Of a stretch of DNA of 64,000 nucleotides, positions 42,613 to 51,817 are shown piece by piece (the stretch's first letter is position 1; every line of letters starts with the position of its first letter). The notes under the pieces were generated by a model that was not told the origin of the DNA, did not search any database, and was given only the letters and a program-made list of their open reading frames with translations. The translations under genes were made by a program, and so were the position numbers. Origin of the DNA: Nevskiaceae bacterium (GTDB lineage Bacteria > Pseudomonadota > Gammaproteobacteria > Nevskiales > Nevskiaceae); the NCBI GenBank assembly GCA_004298465.1, contig SCRT01000001.1, positions 186,001 through 250,000 on the forward strand. The letters run 5' to 3'.

Positions 42613-42878
42613 GTACGGCGAGCGATCTGCCGGGGTTCGAGGTGCCGCTGCACCGCGCGCTCACCGAACCGATCCTGCTGGGCGGTGCACCGCGCACGGT
42701 GGCGATCGCCAACGGCACGCTGGCGGCCGCCGTCGGGCTCGGCCTGCAACTGTGGCTGCCCGGCATCGCGCTGTGGCTCGTCGGCCATTCACTCGCGGTG
42801 TGGGGCGCGAAGGTCGATCCGCAGTTCATGCCGGTGTTCGCGCGACACCTGAAGCACCCATCGCTGCTGGACGTGTGA
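42609..42878 (+). CDS. trbD: TrbD, VirB3-like inner-membrane protein
   Basis: An 89-residue protein: VPLHRALTEPILLGGAPRTVAIANGTLAAAVGLGLQLWLPGIALWLVGHSLAVWGAKVDPQFMPVFARHL. Two membrane helices and the LTEP/GGAPR motif are those of TrbD/VirB3, which works with the VirB4 ATPase encoded next. Overlaps trbC by ATGA. Confidence 0.93.
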   Translation: MSTASDLPGFEVPLHRALTEPILLGGAPRTVAIANGTLAAAVGLGLQLWLPGIALWLVGHSLAVWGAKVDPQFMPVFARHLKHPSLLDV

Positions 42879-42888
42879 GGGCGCTGCC

Positions 42889-45312
42889 GTGTTGAACCTC
42901 GCCGAATACCGCCAGCGTCCCGCGTTGCTCGCCGACTGGCTGCCGTGGGCAGGACTGGTCGCGCCGGGCGTGGTGCTGAACAAGGACGGCAGCTTCCAGC
43001 GCAGCGCGCGCTTTCGTGGGCCGGACCTCGCCAGTGCGACGCAGGGCGAACTCATCGCCACGACCGCGCGCCTCAACAACGCGCTGCGCCGTTTGGGATC
43101 GGGCTGGGCACTGTTCGTCGAGGCCGAGCGCCGCACCGCCGCCGACTATCCGCATTCGGCGTTTCCGGAGCCACTGTCCTGGCTGGTGGACGAGGAACGC
43201 CGGGCGGCGTTCGAGCAGGCCGGCAGCCACTACGAGAGCGGCTATCACCTGACGCTGGCGTACCTGCCGCCGGAGGAGTCGCGCGCCCGCGCGGCGAAGC
43301 TCCTGTACGAGCACACGCCCACGGCCGGCGTGGACTGGCGCGAGCGGCTGGCCGCGTTCGTCGCCGAGACCGACCGGGTGCTCGACCTGCTCGATGGCGT
43401 GATGCCCGAGATCGTCTGGCTGGACGACGGCGAGACGCTGACCTACCTGCATGCGACCATCTCGACGCGGCGCTTTGCGGTCGCCGTGCCCGAAGTGCCG
43501 TTCCATCTCGATGCGCTGCTGGCCGACGTGCCGCTGGCGGGAGGCCTGGCGCCCAGGCTGGGCGACCAGCACCTGCGCGTCGTGACAGTGCGCGGCTTCC
43601 CGACCTCGACCTGGCCGGGCCTGCTCGACGACCTGAATCGCCTGGGCTTCGCCTACCGCTGGTCCACCCGCTTCCTGTGTCTGGACAAGGCCGAGGCGGA
43701 GAAGGAGCTGACGCGATTGCGTCGGCAGTGGTTCGCCAAGCGCAAGAACGTCGTCGCGCTCCTGCGCGAGACGATCTTCCAGCAGGAATCACCGCTGGTC
43801 GATACCGACGCGAGCAACAAGGCGACGGATGCCGATGCCGCCCTGCAGGAACTTGGCAGCGACCAGGTGGCGTTCGGCTATGTGACCGCGACGGTGACGG
43901 TCATGGATACCGACGCGACGGCGGCCGACGAGAAGCGGCGCCAGGTCGAGCGTGCCATCCAGGGTCGCGGCTTCGTCACGATCCCGGAAACCCTCAATGC
44001 CGTGGAGGCATGGCTGTCCTCGATTCCCGGCCATGCCTACGCGAACGTGCGCCAGCCGAGCATCTCCACGCTGAACCTCGCACACCTGATGCCGGTGTCG
44101 GCGGTTTGGGCTGGGCCAGAGCGCAACCGCCATCTCGACGGGCCGCCGCTGATCGTCACCCGCACCGACGGCGACACGCCGTTCCGGCTGGTGACGCACG
44201 TTGGCGATGTCGGCCATACGCTGGTGGTCGGGCCGACCGGCATGGGCAAGTCGGTATTGCTCGCGGTGCTGGCGCTGCAGTTTCGCCGCTACCCCGGCTC
44301 GCGCATCTTCGCGTTCGACATGGGCCGGTCGATGCGCGCGACGATCCTGGGACTGGGCGGCGAGCACTACGACCTGGGCTCGGATGGCGCGATCGCGTTC
44401 CAGCCGCTCGCGCGCATCGACCGCGAAGGCTACCTCACCTGGGCGGCGGAATGGATCGAAGGCCGTCTGCTGCAGGAGGGCGTTGCGGTTGGCCCCGACG
44501 AGAAGGCGGCCGCGTGGTCGGCTCTCGCGAGTCTCGCCGGAGCACCGGTCGAGCAGCGCACGCTGACCGGTCTCTCGGTGCTGCTGCAGTCCAACGCGCT
44601 GCGCCAGGCGCTCGCGCCCTACGTGCTGGGCGGCGCCCATGGCCGCCTGCTCGATGCCGACCACGACGAGCTTGGCGGCGCCGACGTGCAGGGCTTCGAG
44701 ATGGAAGAGCTGATGGCGAGCCGCGCGGCGGTGCTCGCCGTCCTGGGGTATCTCTTTGCGCGCTTCGAGGAGCGGTTCGACGGGGCGCCGACGCTGCTGA
44801 TCCTCGATGAGTCCTGGCTGTTCCTCGACGACCCGGTGTTTGCGTCCCGCATCCGCCAGTGGTTGAAGACGCTGCGCAAGAAGAACGTCAGCGTCATCTT
44901 CGCCACCCAGTCGCTGGCCGACATCAAGGAATCGAGCATCGCGCCGGCAATCATCGAGAGCTGCGCGAGCCGCATCTTCCTGCCCAACCCACAGGCGACC
45001 GAACCGCAGATCCGCACCATCTACGAGGGGTTCGGACTCAACAGCCGGCAGATCGAGATCGTCGCCACCGCCGAACCCAAGCGCGACTACTACTACCAGT
45101 CGCGCCTCGGCAATCGCCTGTTCGATCTCGACCTGGGGCCGGTCGCGCTCGCGTTTGCCGGTGCCTCCATGCCGCAGGACCAGCGCGACATCGACGCGGT
45201 CGCTGGCGCGGCGGCGGGCGACTTCACCGCGGCTTGGCTACGGCATTGCGGGCTCGACTGGGCCGCCGACCTCATCCCAACGTTTCCCCCACCTGCGGAG
45301 ATTCCGCCATGA
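42889..45312 (+). CDS. trbE: TrbE, VirB4-type ATPase
   Basis: An 807-residue VirB4/CagE ATPase. N-terminal domain (LNLAEYRQRPALLADWLPWAGLVAPGVVLNKDGSFQRSARFRGPDL) and C-terminal RecA-like domain with Walker A VGPTGMGKSVLL and Walker B LLILDESWLFLDDPVFASRIRQWLKTLRKKNVSVIFATQSLAD. It energises pilin extraction and substrate transfer. GTG start 10 bp after the trbD stop. Confidence 0.95.
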   Translation: MLNLAEYRQRPALLADWLPWAGLVAPGVVLNKDGSFQRSARFRGPDLASATQGELIATTARLNNALRRLGSGWALFVEAERRTAADYPHSAFPEPLSWLVDEERRAAFEQAGSHYESGYHLTLAYLPPEESRARAAKLLYEHTPTAGVDWRERLAAFVAETDRVLDLLDGVMPEIVWLDDGETLTYLHATISTRRFAVAVPEVPFHLDALLADVPLAGGLAPRLGDQHLRVVTVRGFPTSTWPGLLDDLNRLGFAYRWSTRFLCLDKAEAEKELTRLRRQWFAKRKNVVALLRETIFQQESPLVDTDASNKATDADAALQELGSDQVAFGYVTATVTVMDTDATAADEKRRQVERAIQGRGFVTIPETLNAVEAWLSSIPGHAYANVRQPSISTLNLAHLMPVSAVWAGPERNRHLDGPPLIVTRTDGDTPFRLVTHVGDVGHTLVVGPTGMGKSVLLAVLALQFRRYPGSRIFAFDMGRSMRATILGLGGEHYDLGSDGAIAFQPLARIDREGYLTWAAEWIEGRLLQEGVAVGPDEKAAAWSALASLAGAPVEQRTLTGLSVLLQSNALRQALAPYVLGGAHGRLLDADHDELGGADVQGFEMEELMASRAAVLAVLGYLFARFEERFDGAPTLLILDESWLFLDDPVFASRIRQWLKTLRKKNVSVIFATQSLADIKESSIAPAIIESCASRIFLPNPQATEPQIRTIYEGFGLNSRQIEIVATAEPKRDYYYQSRLGNRLFDLDLGPVALAFAGASMPQDQRDIDAVAGAAAGDFTAAWLRHCGLDWAADLIPTFPPPAEIPP

Positions 45313-46037
45313 AGAAGATCTGGCTGGCCGTCGTCACGGCCCTGCTGCTGTCGGTATCGGCCACGAGCGTCGCCCAGTGGGCGGTGTTCGATGCCGCCAA
45401 CTACGCGCAGAACCTGCTCACTGCGGCGCGCGAGCTGCAGCAGATCGACAACCAGATCCAGCAGCTGCAGAACGAAGCGACGATGCTGGTGAACCAGGGC
45501 CGCAACCTGACGAGCCTGCCCTACAGCGTGCTGTCGCAGTTGCAGGCGACGTTGGCCAGCACCAACCAGTTGCTCGCGCAGGCACAGGGGCTGTCCTTCA
45601 ACGTCGCGCAGTCGCAGGCGACCTTCAACCGGCTGTACCCCGCGTCCTACGGCGCGAGCGCGACCAACGCGCAGATGGTCCAGGACGCGCAGACGCGCTG
45701 GCAGACCTCGGTGCAGGCGCTGCAGACCGCAACGCAGGTGCAGTCACAGGCGGCGCAGAACCTGCTGTCGGACCAAAGCGTGCTGAGCAACCTGGTGACG
45801 CGCAGCCAGGGCGCGGTCGGTGCCCTGCAGGCGAGCCAGGCGACGAACCAGTTGCTTGCGCTCATCGCGCGCCAGGTGATCCAGGCGCAGCAGCTCGCGG
45901 TGTCGCAGGGGAGGGCGACGGCATTGGACGAAGCGCGCGCGGCGGCCGATGAGGCCCAGGCGGAACAGGTGCGCGCGCGTTTCCTCGGCAACGGCCCCCA
46001 GTACACGCCGCAGCCGGTGGACTTCTACGGGAATTGA
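45309..46037 (+). CDS. trbJ: TrbJ, VirB5-like pilus protein
   Basis: A 242-residue exported protein with a signal peptide ending at ATSVAQW (about residue 23). The mature part is a long helical bundle rich in Gln and Ala (ARELQQIDNQIQQLQNEATMLVNQGRNLTSLPYSVLSQLQATLASTNQLLAQAQGLSF), as in VirB5/TrbJ minor pilins. Overlaps trbE by ATGA. Confidence 0.92.
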   Translation: MKKIWLAVVTALLLSVSATSVAQWAVFDAANYAQNLLTAARELQQIDNQIQQLQNEATMLVNQGRNLTSLPYSVLSQLQATLASTNQLLAQAQGLSFNVAQSQATFNRLYPASYGASATNAQMVQDAQTRWQTSVQALQTATQVQSQAAQNLLSDQSVLSNLVTRSQGAVGALQASQATNQLLALIARQVIQAQQLAVSQGRATALDEARAAADEAQAEQVRARFLGNGPQYTPQPVDFYGN

Positions 46038-46041
46038 TCGC

Positions 46042-46335
46042 GTGCGACGCGCACTTGCCCTGTCGCTGGCCGTGGTGCTGGGTGCGTGCACCCGGCATTC
46101 GCCGGCGCTTACGGTGGATGCGCTCGCGCACGATCCGCGGCAGCTCTACGCGCTGCGCCATCGCTGCGCGCTCCCGCAGCCACGCGTGGACCGTGCGACC
46201 TGCGGGATCGCGGACAAGGCCTACGCGAAACGCTTCTTCCTTGGGCTCGGCGGTCCCGACGAATACCAGACGCTGCGCTCGCTGCCGCCGATCCCGGAGA
46301 GCTTCGAGTCTGTGGTGGGGCACGGCCATGAATGA
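46042..46335 (+). CDS. TrbK/EexN-like entry exclusion lipoprotein
   Basis: A 97-residue lipoprotein (GTG start 46042): RRALALSLAVVLGAC with a lipobox Cys near residue 16, then LTVDALAHDPRQLYALRHRCALPQPRVDRATCGIADKAYAKRFFLG. It shares the VDxLxxxPxxLxxxxxxC pattern with the protein at 38308, so the two are paralogues. Its place between trbJ and trbL is that of trbK, the entry-exclusion gene of IncP plasmids. Its 3' end overlaps trbL by eight bases. Confidence 0.82.
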   Translation: MRRALALSLAVVLGACTRHSPALTVDALAHDPRQLYALRHRCALPQPRVDRATCGIADKAYAKRFFLGLGGPDEYQTLRSLPPIPESFESVVGHGHE

Positions 46336-47668
46336 CCTCTCTGTCATCGACCGCTTTCTCGCGGTCTTCTCGCAGTACATCGACTCGGGGTTCGGGCTGC
46401 TGCACGGCGAGGTCATGTATCTCTCGGCCACGCTGATCGTCATCGACATGACGCTCGCGGGCCTGTTCTGGGCGATGGGCGGCGAGGAAGTGTTGGCGAA
46501 GCTCATCCGCAAGACGCTCTACGTCGGCGCCTTCGCCTACATCATCGGCAACTTCAACACGCTGGCCGGCATCGTGTTCCGCTCGTTCGTCGGCCTCGGG
46601 CTGCTGGCATCCGGTTCGACCGTGAGCGTCGGTGACTTCCTGCAGCCCGGACGGCTGGCGGCCATCGGCGTGCGGGCCGGCCAGCCGATCCTGCAACAGG
46701 TCGGCACGCTGTCGCACGGCCTCACCGGAGTGTTCAGCAACCTCGACATGATCGTGGTGCTGCTGCTCGCCTGGGTCATCGTGATCATCAGCTTCTTCGT
46801 GCTGGCGGTGCAGCTGTTCGTGACGCTGGTGGAGTTCAAGTTGACGACGCTCGCCGGCTTCGTGCTGGTGCCGTTCGCACTCTGGAACAAGACCTCCTTC
46901 CTGGCCGAGAAGGTGCTCGGCAACGTCGTGTCCTCCGGGGTCAAGGTGCTGGTGCTCGCCGTGATCGTCGGCATCGGCTCGACGCTCTTCGGGCAGTTCC
47001 AGACGCCGGTGGGCGCTGGGCCATCGTTGAACCAGGCACTGGCCCTGATGCTGGCCTCCCTCACCATGCTGGGCCTGGGGATCTTCGGGCCGGGCATTGC
47101 GACCGGGTTGGTATCGGGCGCGCCGCAGCTGGGCGCGGGCGCCGCCGCCGGCACGGCGCTGGGTGCTGCAGGCCTCGCGGTGGCCGGCGGTGCCGCCGTG
47201 GCGGCGGGCGGTACCGCGGTCGCGGCGGGTACGCGCTTGGCCGCACGCGGTGCGGTGGGGGCTGCGCGCACGGCCCGCGGCGCTGCGTCAGCCTACCGCA
47301 CCGGCGCAGCCGCTTCCGGAGCGAGCGGAGCGCGCGCCTTTGGTGCGGGCTTGGCCAGCGCCGCGCGGAGTGGTGCTCAGGCGGCCGGCGCGCGGGTCGC
47401 TGCCGGTGCCCGCGCGGTGCGCGAACGCGTCGCTTCGGCGGCCGGGCCGCGTCCGCGCGGCGGTGCGGGGGCAACGCCTGCGCCCGCAGCAGCGGCTGTA
47501 GCCGGGAACGACTCCCCAGCCAATAACCGAGCACCGGACTGGGCGCAGCGCTTGCAGCGTCGTCAGCGTATCTCGCAAGGCGCTTCGACCGCAGCGCACG
47601 TCGTGCGCATGGCCGATCGTGGCGGTGGCGGGGCTGCACCGGAGCTGCGGGATTCCTCGAACGAGTGA
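46328..47668 (+). CDS. trbL: TrbL, VirB6-like channel protein
   Basis: A 446-residue polytopic protein. Residues 1-245 hold six or so membrane helices (VMYLSATLIVIDMTLAGLFWAM, MIVVLLLAWVIVIISFFVLAVQLFVTLVEFKL, LALMLASLTMLGLGIFG). The C-terminus is a long Ala/Gly/Arg-rich low-complexity tail, as in other TrbL proteins. Forms the inner-membrane part of the channel. ATG 46328 lies within the end of the lipoprotein gene. Confidence 0.93.
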   Translation: MNDLSVIDRFLAVFSQYIDSGFGLLHGEVMYLSATLIVIDMTLAGLFWAMGGEEVLAKLIRKTLYVGAFAYIIGNFNTLAGIVFRSFVGLGLLASGSTVSVGDFLQPGRLAAIGVRAGQPILQQVGTLSHGLTGVFSNLDMIVVLLLAWVIVIISFFVLAVQLFVTLVEFKLTTLAGFVLVPFALWNKTSFLAEKVLGNVVSSGVKVLVLAVIVGIGSTLFGQFQTPVGAGPSLNQALALMLASLTMLGLGIFGPGIATGLVSGAPQLGAGAAAGTALGAAGLAVAGGAAVAAGGTAVAAGTRLAARGAVGAARTARGAASAYRTGAAASGASGARAFGAGLASAARSGAQAAGARVAAGARAVRERVASAAGPRPRGGAGATPAPAAAAVAGNDSPANNRAPDWAQRLQRRQRISQGASTAAHVVRMADRGGGGAAPELRDSSNE

Positions 47669-47680
47669 CGGAGGCGAACG

Positions 47681-48385
47681 ATGCGCTTCAAACGAGCCGG
47701 TGTCCGCTACAGCACGACGCCCGCGCCGGCAACGCCCTACCAGGCGGCGGCGCAGATGTGGGACCAGCGGCTGGGCAGCGCCCGCGTGCAGGCGAAGAAC
47801 TGGCGGCTGATGGCGTTCGGTTGCCTGGGGCTTGCACTGCTGATGGCCGCGGGCTTGGTGTGGCAGTCCGGCGAGTCGCGCGTCACACCCTACGTGGTCG
47901 AGGTCGATCACGCCGGGCAGGTGCGCGCAGTCGGTGCGGCGGTCACGCCCTATAAGCCAACCGACGCGCAGATCGCGTGGTATCTCGCGCGCTTCATCAC
48001 CGATGTGCGTTCGCTGTCCATCGACCCGGTGGTGGTGCGGCGGAACTGGCTCGAAGCCTATGGCTACACCACCGACCACGGTGCGGCAACGCTGAATGCC
48101 TATGCCCGCGCCCACGATCCGTTCGCCCACGTCGGGCAGGACTCGGTGTCGGTCAACATCACCAGCGTGGTGCGCGTGAGCGACGCCTCGTTCCAGGTGC
48201 GCTGGGTCGAGCAGCACTACCACCAGGGTACCCCCACCGACAGCGAGCACTGGACCGCGATGCTCACGCTGGTCATGCAGACGCCGCGTACCGAACAACA
48301 GGTGCGGCGCAATCCCCTCGGGATCTACATCAACGGGCTGTCCTGGAGCCGCGACCTGGACGCACCGCAAGGAGTCAAGCCATGA
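47681..48385 (+). CDS. trbF: TrbF, VirB8-like protein
   Basis: A 234-residue bitopic protein: cytoplasmic N-terminus (FKRAGVRYSTTPAPATPYQAAAQMWDQRLGSARVQAKNWRL), one membrane helix (MAFGCLGLALLMAAGLVW) and a periplasmic VirB8-type domain (VTPYVVEVDHAGQVRAVGAAV, FITDVRSLSIDPVVVRRNWLEAYGYTT). Assembly factor of the channel. GGAGG precedes the start. Confidence 0.94.
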   Translation: MRFKRAGVRYSTTPAPATPYQAAAQMWDQRLGSARVQAKNWRLMAFGCLGLALLMAAGLVWQSGESRVTPYVVEVDHAGQVRAVGAAVTPYKPTDAQIAWYLARFITDVRSLSIDPVVVRRNWLEAYGYTTDHGAATLNAYARAHDPFAHVGQDSVSVNITSVVRVSDASFQVRWVEQHYHQGTPTDSEHWTAMLTLVMQTPRTEQQVRRNPLGIYINGLSWSRDLDAPQGVKP

Positions 48386-49392
48386 AACACGCGATCGCTG
48401 TCCTGGGCATCTTCGGCGCATTGGGCGCGCTTGCCGGTTGTGCAACCACCGGCAAACCGCCGCCGGTCATTTCGCTGGATGCACCGGTACAGGCCGAGCC
48501 GCTGCCAGAACCGGCCAAGCCGGTCGCGGTAGTGGAGGTGCCCAAGCTCCTGCCGCTGCCCGGCCAGATGAAGCCATTGCCCGACCAGAAGACGGACGCG
48601 AAGCCAGCCCCAGAGCCCGCCGACGCGAAGGCGCGGGTCGAGCAGGCCAACGCCGAGGCGAGCGTGGCGCCCACGCGCGCGGGCTACATCAACGCGATCC
48701 AGGTCTGGCCGTTCTCCGATGGCGCGCTGTATCAGGTCTACACGAGTCCCGGTCGCGTGACGATGATCCGCCTGCAGCCGGGCGAGGAACTGGTGACGGT
48801 CGCCGCCGGCGACACCGTGCAGTGGATCGTGGGCGACACCGCCAGCGGCAGCGGCGCAAGCCGACGCGTCGCCGTGATGGTCAAGCCGGTGCGCGCGGGC
48901 ATCAAGACGAACCTCGTCATCACCACCAACCGGCGCACTTACCTGCTGGAACTCACGTCCACCCCGAAGGCCTGGATGGCCTCGGTCTCGTGGGAATACC
49001 CGAAGGATCAGATGCTGGCGTTGCAGGCCCAGGCGCGAACCGCCGCCGCACAGGCGCCGGTGGCCGATGGGGTTTCACTCGACCAGTTGCACTTCCGCTA
49101 TGCGATCACGGGCGACGATCCGCCATGGCGGCCGGTGCGGGCCTTCGACGATGGCCGGCACGTCTACATCCAGTTTCCGGCGGGCATCGCGCAGGGCGAA
49201 TTGCCGCCGCTGTTCGTGGTCGGGTCGGATGGCAAGGGCGAGCTCGTGAACTACCGGTTCCACGCGCCCTACGACATTGTGGACCGACTGTTCGGCGCGG
49301 CCGAACTGCGCCTGGGAGGTAAGAAGGCCGCCGTGGTACGCATCGAGCGCACCGATGGCGTGGCCGCGGGAGCCGGGCATGGACACGACTGA
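48382..49392 (+). CDS. trbG: TrbG, VirB9-like outer-membrane complex protein
   Basis: A 336-residue exported protein with signal sequence ending in LAGC (probable lipoprotein), a Pro-rich linker (about 25-85), then VirB9 domains (INAIQVWPFSDGALYQVYTSPGRVTMIRLQPGEELVTVAAGDTVQWIVGD and FRYAITGDDPPWRPVRAFDDGRHVYIQFP). Part of the outer-membrane core ring with TrbI. Overlaps trbF by ATGA. Confidence 0.94.
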   Translation: MKHAIAVLGIFGALGALAGCATTGKPPPVISLDAPVQAEPLPEPAKPVAVVEVPKLLPLPGQMKPLPDQKTDAKPAPEPADAKARVEQANAEASVAPTRAGYINAIQVWPFSDGALYQVYTSPGRVTMIRLQPGEELVTVAAGDTVQWIVGDTASGSGASRRVAVMVKPVRAGIKTNLVITTNRRTYLLELTSTPKAWMASVSWEYPKDQMLALQAQARTAAAQAPVADGVSLDQLHFRYAITGDDPPWRPVRAFDDGRHVYIQFPAGIAQGELPPLFVVGSDGKGELVNYRFHAPYDIVDRLFGAAELRLGGKKAAVVRIERTDGVAAGAGHGHD

Positions 49393-50686
49393 CCGCGAAA
49401 CGCCGCCCGCGCCGAAGGTCGCGCCCGAGCCAAAGGTCGCACCCGAGCGCATGGCGCTCCGCGCGGCCCCGCGCCCCGTGACGCGGCTCAATCGCCGCAC
49501 GTTGGCCGTATCCGCCGCGCTGCTGGCGATCACCATCGCGGGCGCCTCCATGTGGGCGTTGCAATCGAAGGGTCGCCGTGGGCCGGCCGATCAAAGCAAC
49601 CTGTACAACGTCGATCGGGTCGCCAAGGCCGACGATCTGGAGCAACTGCCTGCCAACTACTCGAAGCTGCCCAGAAAACCGGCGCCGGCCCCGGCCGCCA
49701 GCGTGCCGCAGCTCGGGCCGCCACTGCCTGGTGCTTTTGGAACAGCGTCGGCTGCGACACCGTTGCCACCCGATGCGACGCCACCCGGGCCGTCAGCCGC
49801 GACGGTCGACGCGCAGCACCAAGCCGAACAGGTCGCGCGCTCGGGGGTGTTCTTCCGCACCGGCAGCGATGTTGGCCAGCGCACCGCGACGGCGGCTGTG
49901 CCAGCCGCAACAACTCCAGCCGGCGCCCTGGCGAGTGCCTTCAATCCAATGGGTACGGAGCCGGCCACGTCAGCACAACCCAACGATCCCACGGCCATCC
50001 AGAACCGGCAGAACCAGAAAGAGGCGTTCCTCGCCAAAGGCGGCGATGTCGCCACGCGCAACACGGGCACCTTGCAGGCGCCGGCTTCGCCCTACACCGT
50101 GATGGCCGGCACCATCATCCCGGCCGCGCTGGTCACCGGCATCAACTCCGACCTGCCGGGGCAGATCATCGCCGAGGTGACGCAGTCGGTGTACGACACC
50201 GCGACGGGTCGCTATCTGCTGATCCCGCAGGGTTCGCGGCTCATTGGCCGCTACGACAGCCAGGTGGCGTTCGGGCAACGCCGCGTGCTGCTGGTGTGGC
50301 TGCGGCTGGTGCTGCCCGATACCTCGTCAATTGCCTTGGACAAGCTGCCCGGCATCGACCCGGCGGGTTATGCCGGCCTGGAGGATGGCGTGGACTGGCA
50401 CTGGAGCCGCATCCTGGCGGGCGCCGCATTGTCCACGCTGCTGGGCGTCAGCTCCGAGCTGTCGGTTTCCAACGAGGGCGACATCAACGGCAACACGGTG
50501 CTGGCGCTGCGTGACAGTGCGCAGGACACGGTCAACCAGGTCGGCCAGGAGATCACGCGCCGCAACCTGAGCATCCAGCCGACGCTGACGGTGCGGCCGG
50601 GATTCCGGGTGAACGTGATGGTGAACAAGGATCTGGTGCTGCGGCCGTACCAGCCGCTCTTCTTCCAACAGGGGCCGATGCCATGA
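49379..50686 (+). CDS. trbI: TrbI, VirB10-like protein
   Basis: A 435-residue protein that spans the envelope: cytoplasmic N-terminus, one membrane helix (TLAVSAALLAITIAGASMWAL, about 40-60), a Pro/Ala-rich linker, then the VirB10 domain (SPYTVMAGTIIPAALVTGINSDLPGQIIAEVTQSVYDTATGRYLLIPQGSRLIGRYDS...RVLLVWLRLVLPDTSSIALDKLPGID). Couples inner-membrane energy to the outer-membrane pore. Overlaps trbG by 14 bases. Confidence 0.95.
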   Translation: MDTTDRETPPAPKVAPEPKVAPERMALRAAPRPVTRLNRRTLAVSAALLAITIAGASMWALQSKGRRGPADQSNLYNVDRVAKADDLEQLPANYSKLPRKPAPAPAASVPQLGPPLPGAFGTASAATPLPPDATPPGPSAATVDAQHQAEQVARSGVFFRTGSDVGQRTATAAVPAATTPAGALASAFNPMGTEPATSAQPNDPTAIQNRQNQKEAFLAKGGDVATRNTGTLQAPASPYTVMAGTIIPAALVTGINSDLPGQIIAEVTQSVYDTATGRYLLIPQGSRLIGRYDSQVAFGQRRVLLVWLRLVLPDTSSIALDKLPGIDPAGYAGLEDGVDWHWSRILAGAALSTLLGVSSELSVSNEGDINGNTVLALRDSAQDTVNQVGQEITRRNLSIQPTLTVRPGFRVNVMVNKDLVLRPYQPLFFQQGPMP

Positions 50687-50934
50687 GTGCGACACGCAAG
50701 CTGCGGCTGGGACCGCTGCCTGATACGCAGACCGTCAAGCTGGCCTTTACGTGTCCGGCTCGGCTCAAAGCCGACCTCGACCGCTACGCTACGCTGCATG
50801 CGCAGACCTACGGGGAGGCGGTCGACGCGGTGACGCTGATTCCGCTGATGCTGGAGGCGTTCATGGCGCGGGATCGCAGCTTTCGGCGAGCGGGGTCGGC
50901 ATCCAGGGCGAAGCCAGCCGGCGCAACAGGGTAG
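50683..50934 (+). CDS. DUF2274 protein
   Basis: An 83-residue DUF2274 protein: RKLRLGPLPDTQTVKLAFTCPARLKADLDRYATLHAQTYGEAVDAVTLIPLMLEAFMARDRSFRR. It ends the trb operon in Tn4371-like ICEs. The KLAFTCPARLKADLDRY...EAVDAVTLIPLMLEAFM pattern resembles a ribbon-helix-helix protein, so it may be a small regulator. Overlaps trbI by ATGA. Confidence 0.88.
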   Translation: MSATRKLRLGPLPDTQTVKLAFTCPARLKADLDRYATLHAQTYGEAVDAVTLIPLMLEAFMARDRSFRRAGSASRAKPAGATG

Positions 50935-50949
50935 GGGTGGGGCCCCAGT

Positions 50950-50990
50950 CATATGCGAAACTCTACAAAAAACGTAGTTTTTCGCATATG
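50950..50990. promoter_or_regulatory. AbiEi-type operator/promoter before the AbiE-Qat operon
   Basis: Perfect 11-bp inverted repeats CATATGCGAAA (50950-50960) and TTTCGCATATG (50980-50990), with an inner CTAC/GTAG pair. AbiEi antitoxins repress their own operons by binding inverted repeats in the promoter. TATGAT at 50987-50992 could be a -10 box only 7 bp before the ATG at 50999. Confidence 0.7.
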
Positions 50991-50998
50991 ATCCAGGC

Positions 50999-51817
50999 AT
51001 GGCCTCGCTCGAACAATACATAGACGATCGCCTTGCCAAAGGTCGTGCCTATCTCCTGCGGGATGAGGCGTTGGCGGCGCTTGGCGTGTTGCCCAAAACG
51101 CTGAACATGGCGTTGCTGCGCCAGGCCCGCAAGCATCGTCTGGCGCGCCCTCGGCACGGCTTCTACCTGATCCTGCGTCCGGAAGACCGGACCACCGGCG
51201 CACCCGATCCAGTGCGTTGGATCGACCCGCTGATGAAGTACCTGCAGGTCGATTATCGCGTCGCGCTGCTGCGCGCAGCAGCCTTCCACGGCGCTTCGCA
51301 CCAGGCGGCCATGGTGTTCCAGGTGATCGTGCCCAAGCAGCTGCGAAGTTTCGAAATCGGCCGGCACCGCCTGGAGTTCATCTACCAAAGTCCCGCCGCC
51401 TTCGCCAAAGTCAATCGCGGCAACTGGCTGGACGCGCTGAAAAGCGACGCGGGCTTCGCGAAAGTGTCGGGTGTCGAACTGACGCTGCTCGACTGCGCGC
51501 GCTACTTCCACAAGGCGGGCGGCATCAGTGGCGTAGCTCAGATCGTGAAAGACTTGGGCGCGCGCGCGCGTCCCGGGAAACTGTCGAAGCTCGCCGCCTA
51601 TTATGAAAACTCGTCTGTGCGAAGACTCGGCTACTTGTTGGAACGCATGCGGCACAGGCGGCAGGCGGATGCCCTGCAACCTTTCGCCAAGAAGGCCAAG
51701 ACAGACGTATCGCTCGATCCTTCCGTGAAGCCTTTGATTGAAGGGTTATCCGGCCTGCATGAGAAGGAGCCGCGATGGCGGCTGATCCTCAATGATCCCG
51801 TGGAGGTGGATTTTTGA
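50999..51817 (+). CDS. abiEi: AbiEi antitoxin / autorepressor
   Basis: A 272-residue type IV antitoxin of the COG5340 kind. N-terminal winged HTH (LAKGRAYLLRDEALAALGVLPKTLNMALLRQARKHRLARPRHGFYLIL) and C-terminal antitoxin domain (LMKYLQVDYRVALLRAAAFHGASHQAAMVFQVIVPKQLRSFEIGRHRLEFIYQ, VELTLLDCARYFHKAGGISGVAQIVKDLG). It represses the operon and neutralises AbiEii. No Shine-Dalgarno precedes ATG 50999; with the -10 candidate so close the mRNA may be leaderless. Confidence 0.9.
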   Translation: MASLEQYIDDRLAKGRAYLLRDEALAALGVLPKTLNMALLRQARKHRLARPRHGFYLILRPEDRTTGAPDPVRWIDPLMKYLQVDYRVALLRAAAFHGASHQAAMVFQVIVPKQLRSFEIGRHRLEFIYQSPAAFAKVNRGNWLDALKSDAGFAKVSGVELTLLDCARYFHKAGGISGVAQIVKDLGARARPGKLSKLAAYYENSSVRRLGYLLERMRHRRQADALQPFAKKAKTDVSLDPSVKPLIEGLSGLHEKEPRWRLILNDPVEVDF

